In this document: positions 63,470 to 64,000 of the stretch, one piece after another | Numbering within the stretch: position 1 is the first letter of the stretch | Layout: every line of letters starts with the position of its first letter | NCBI GenBank assembly: GCA_024743175.1 | Contig: JANSXA010000004.1 | Location: forward strand, 186,001-250,000 | Direction: 5' to 3' | DNA: 64,000 nucleotides | From: Pseudomonadaceae bacterium | Lineage (GTDB): Bacteria; Pseudomonadota; Gammaproteobacteria; Pseudomonadales; Azotimanducaceae | The notes under the pieces: generated by a model | Databases searched by the model: none | What the model was told of the DNA's origin: nothing | What the model saw: only the letters and a program-made list of their open reading frames with translations | Made by a program: the position numbers and the translations under genes

Positions 63470-64000
63470 ATGAGGAGACTTTATTACGTAGCTGATTCTG
63501 TTGAGGTTGCCCAGGAGGTTGCGCAGGCTTTACATGGCCTGGGCATCGCACGTTTGCGTTTACATGTACTCTCAAGAGACGAAGCCGGTTTGTATACCCA
63601 CAACATCCATTCTGCCAATCCCATTCACCAGCTGGACATTCTGCACACTGCAGGACGTTTCGCTTTGCTGGGTTTGTTGGCAGGCCTGCTGCTGGCGGCG
63701 CTGTTGATCGGCGCTTTCAACGTTGGTTGGCTATCTCTGAATATAGGTGTGACCGGCACGCTGGTGCTGGGTGGTGTTGGTTTGTGCTTTGGTGCCTGGG
63801 AGGGCGGCATGATTGGTCTGAGCCGTGAGAACTACAAGATTGAGCGTTTTCACGATGACATCGAAGCCGGCCACTATCTGATTATGGTTGATGTTTCAAG
63901 GCAGCAGCGGCCGCTGGTCAAAGAACTGATGAATTTTGATTTTCCGCAGGTGCCCTATAGAGGTGGTGGGACACGCGGTATAAACATTCTGGACAATCCC
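63470..64000 (+). CDS. Small membrane protein, truncated by the window edge
   Basis: An open frame of 177 codons without stop runs to the end of the window from ATG 63470, preceded by GGGAGGA. Residues 61-82 and 88-108 are hydrophobic and Gly/Leu-rich; the region around residues 110-116 (WEGGMIG) is a Gly-rich turn. The N-terminal part (about 1-55) and the C-terminal part after residue 120 are soluble. It resembles proteins with a DUF1269-like Gly-rich membrane hairpin, but I cannot assign a family. A 161-bp gap separates it from divergent greB. Confidence 0.7.
   Translation, partial: MRRLYYVADSVEVAQEVAQALHGLGIARLRLHVLSRDEAGLYTHNIHSANPIHQLDILHTAGRFALLGLLAGLLLAALLIGAFNVGWLSLNIGVTGTLVLGGVGLCFGAWEGGMIGLSRENYKIERFHDDIEAGHYLIMVDVSRQQRPLVKELMNFDFPQVPYRGGGTRGINILDNP

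Overview
The window is chromosomal DNA of a gammaproteobacterium, probably a marine or aquatic relative of the Pseudomonadales/Cellvibrionales. Evidence is gene order typical of that group (pilMNOPQ-aroK-aroB-damX-gltB-gltD; ubiE-ubiJ-ubiB-hisE-tatABC; hslV-hslU next to priA and rpmE), the gammaproteobacterial protein Syd, and moderate base composition. I see no rRNA, tRNA, insertion sequence, prophage or CRISPR array. Almost all of the DNA is protein coding, and genes sit in tight, often overlapping operons.

Layout. 1-5.9 kb: the 3' part of an MSHA-type IV pilus operon (ATPase with c-di-GMP-binding N-terminus, platform protein, five prepilin-like proteins). 6.1-6.6 kb: a small HXXEE membrane protein. 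6.7-11.5 kb: nitrogen control, with ntrC, ntrB, a DUF4124 protein and a type II glutamine synthetase; both ntrB and the synthetase gene have sigma-54 promoter matches with NtrC-like sites upstream. 11.7-13.9 kb: typA and dtd. 13.9-22.8 kb (minus strand): SPOR protein, hslVU behind a sigma-32-like promoter, DUF971, ubiE-ubiJ-ubiB, hisE, tatABC and a serine hydrolase. 22.9-29.7 kb: priA, rpmE, an M48 protease and penicillin-binding protein 1A.

29.9-38.1 kb: the second type IV pilus locus, pilMNOPQ (alignment complex and secretin), then aroK, aroB and a DamX-like SPOR/AAA protein. 38.1-44.2 kb: gltD and gltB (glutamate synthase). With the glutamine synthetase and NtrBC, the window therefore encodes the whole GS-GOGAT ammonia assimilation route and its regulator. 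44.5-49.8 kb: acetyltransferase, malate dehydrogenase, prolyl oligopeptidase and epoxide hydrolase. 49.8-54.7 kb (minus): a six-gene run containing two enoyl-CoA hydratase-like proteins, a metallo-beta-lactamase-fold hydrolase, a phosphoesterase and a phosphomannose-isomerase-like cupin.

54.7-56.7 kb: an Ada-AlkA fusion followed by Ogt, a compact alkylation-repair operon. 56.7-60.1 kb: nucleoside hydrolase, MFS transporter, a SpoIIAA-like protein and a TetR regulator with two near-identical palindromic operators. 60.1-62.7 kb (minus): an EF-hand protein, an ECF sigma factor, a short membrane protein that looks like its anti-sigma factor, a CnrX/CpxP-like periplasmic sensor, and syd. This cluster is the best candidate for a little-described signalling system. 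greB and a truncated membrane protein close the window.

Functions are assigned by reading motifs and recalled family sequences, without database searches. Promoter, operator and terminator calls are pattern matches.
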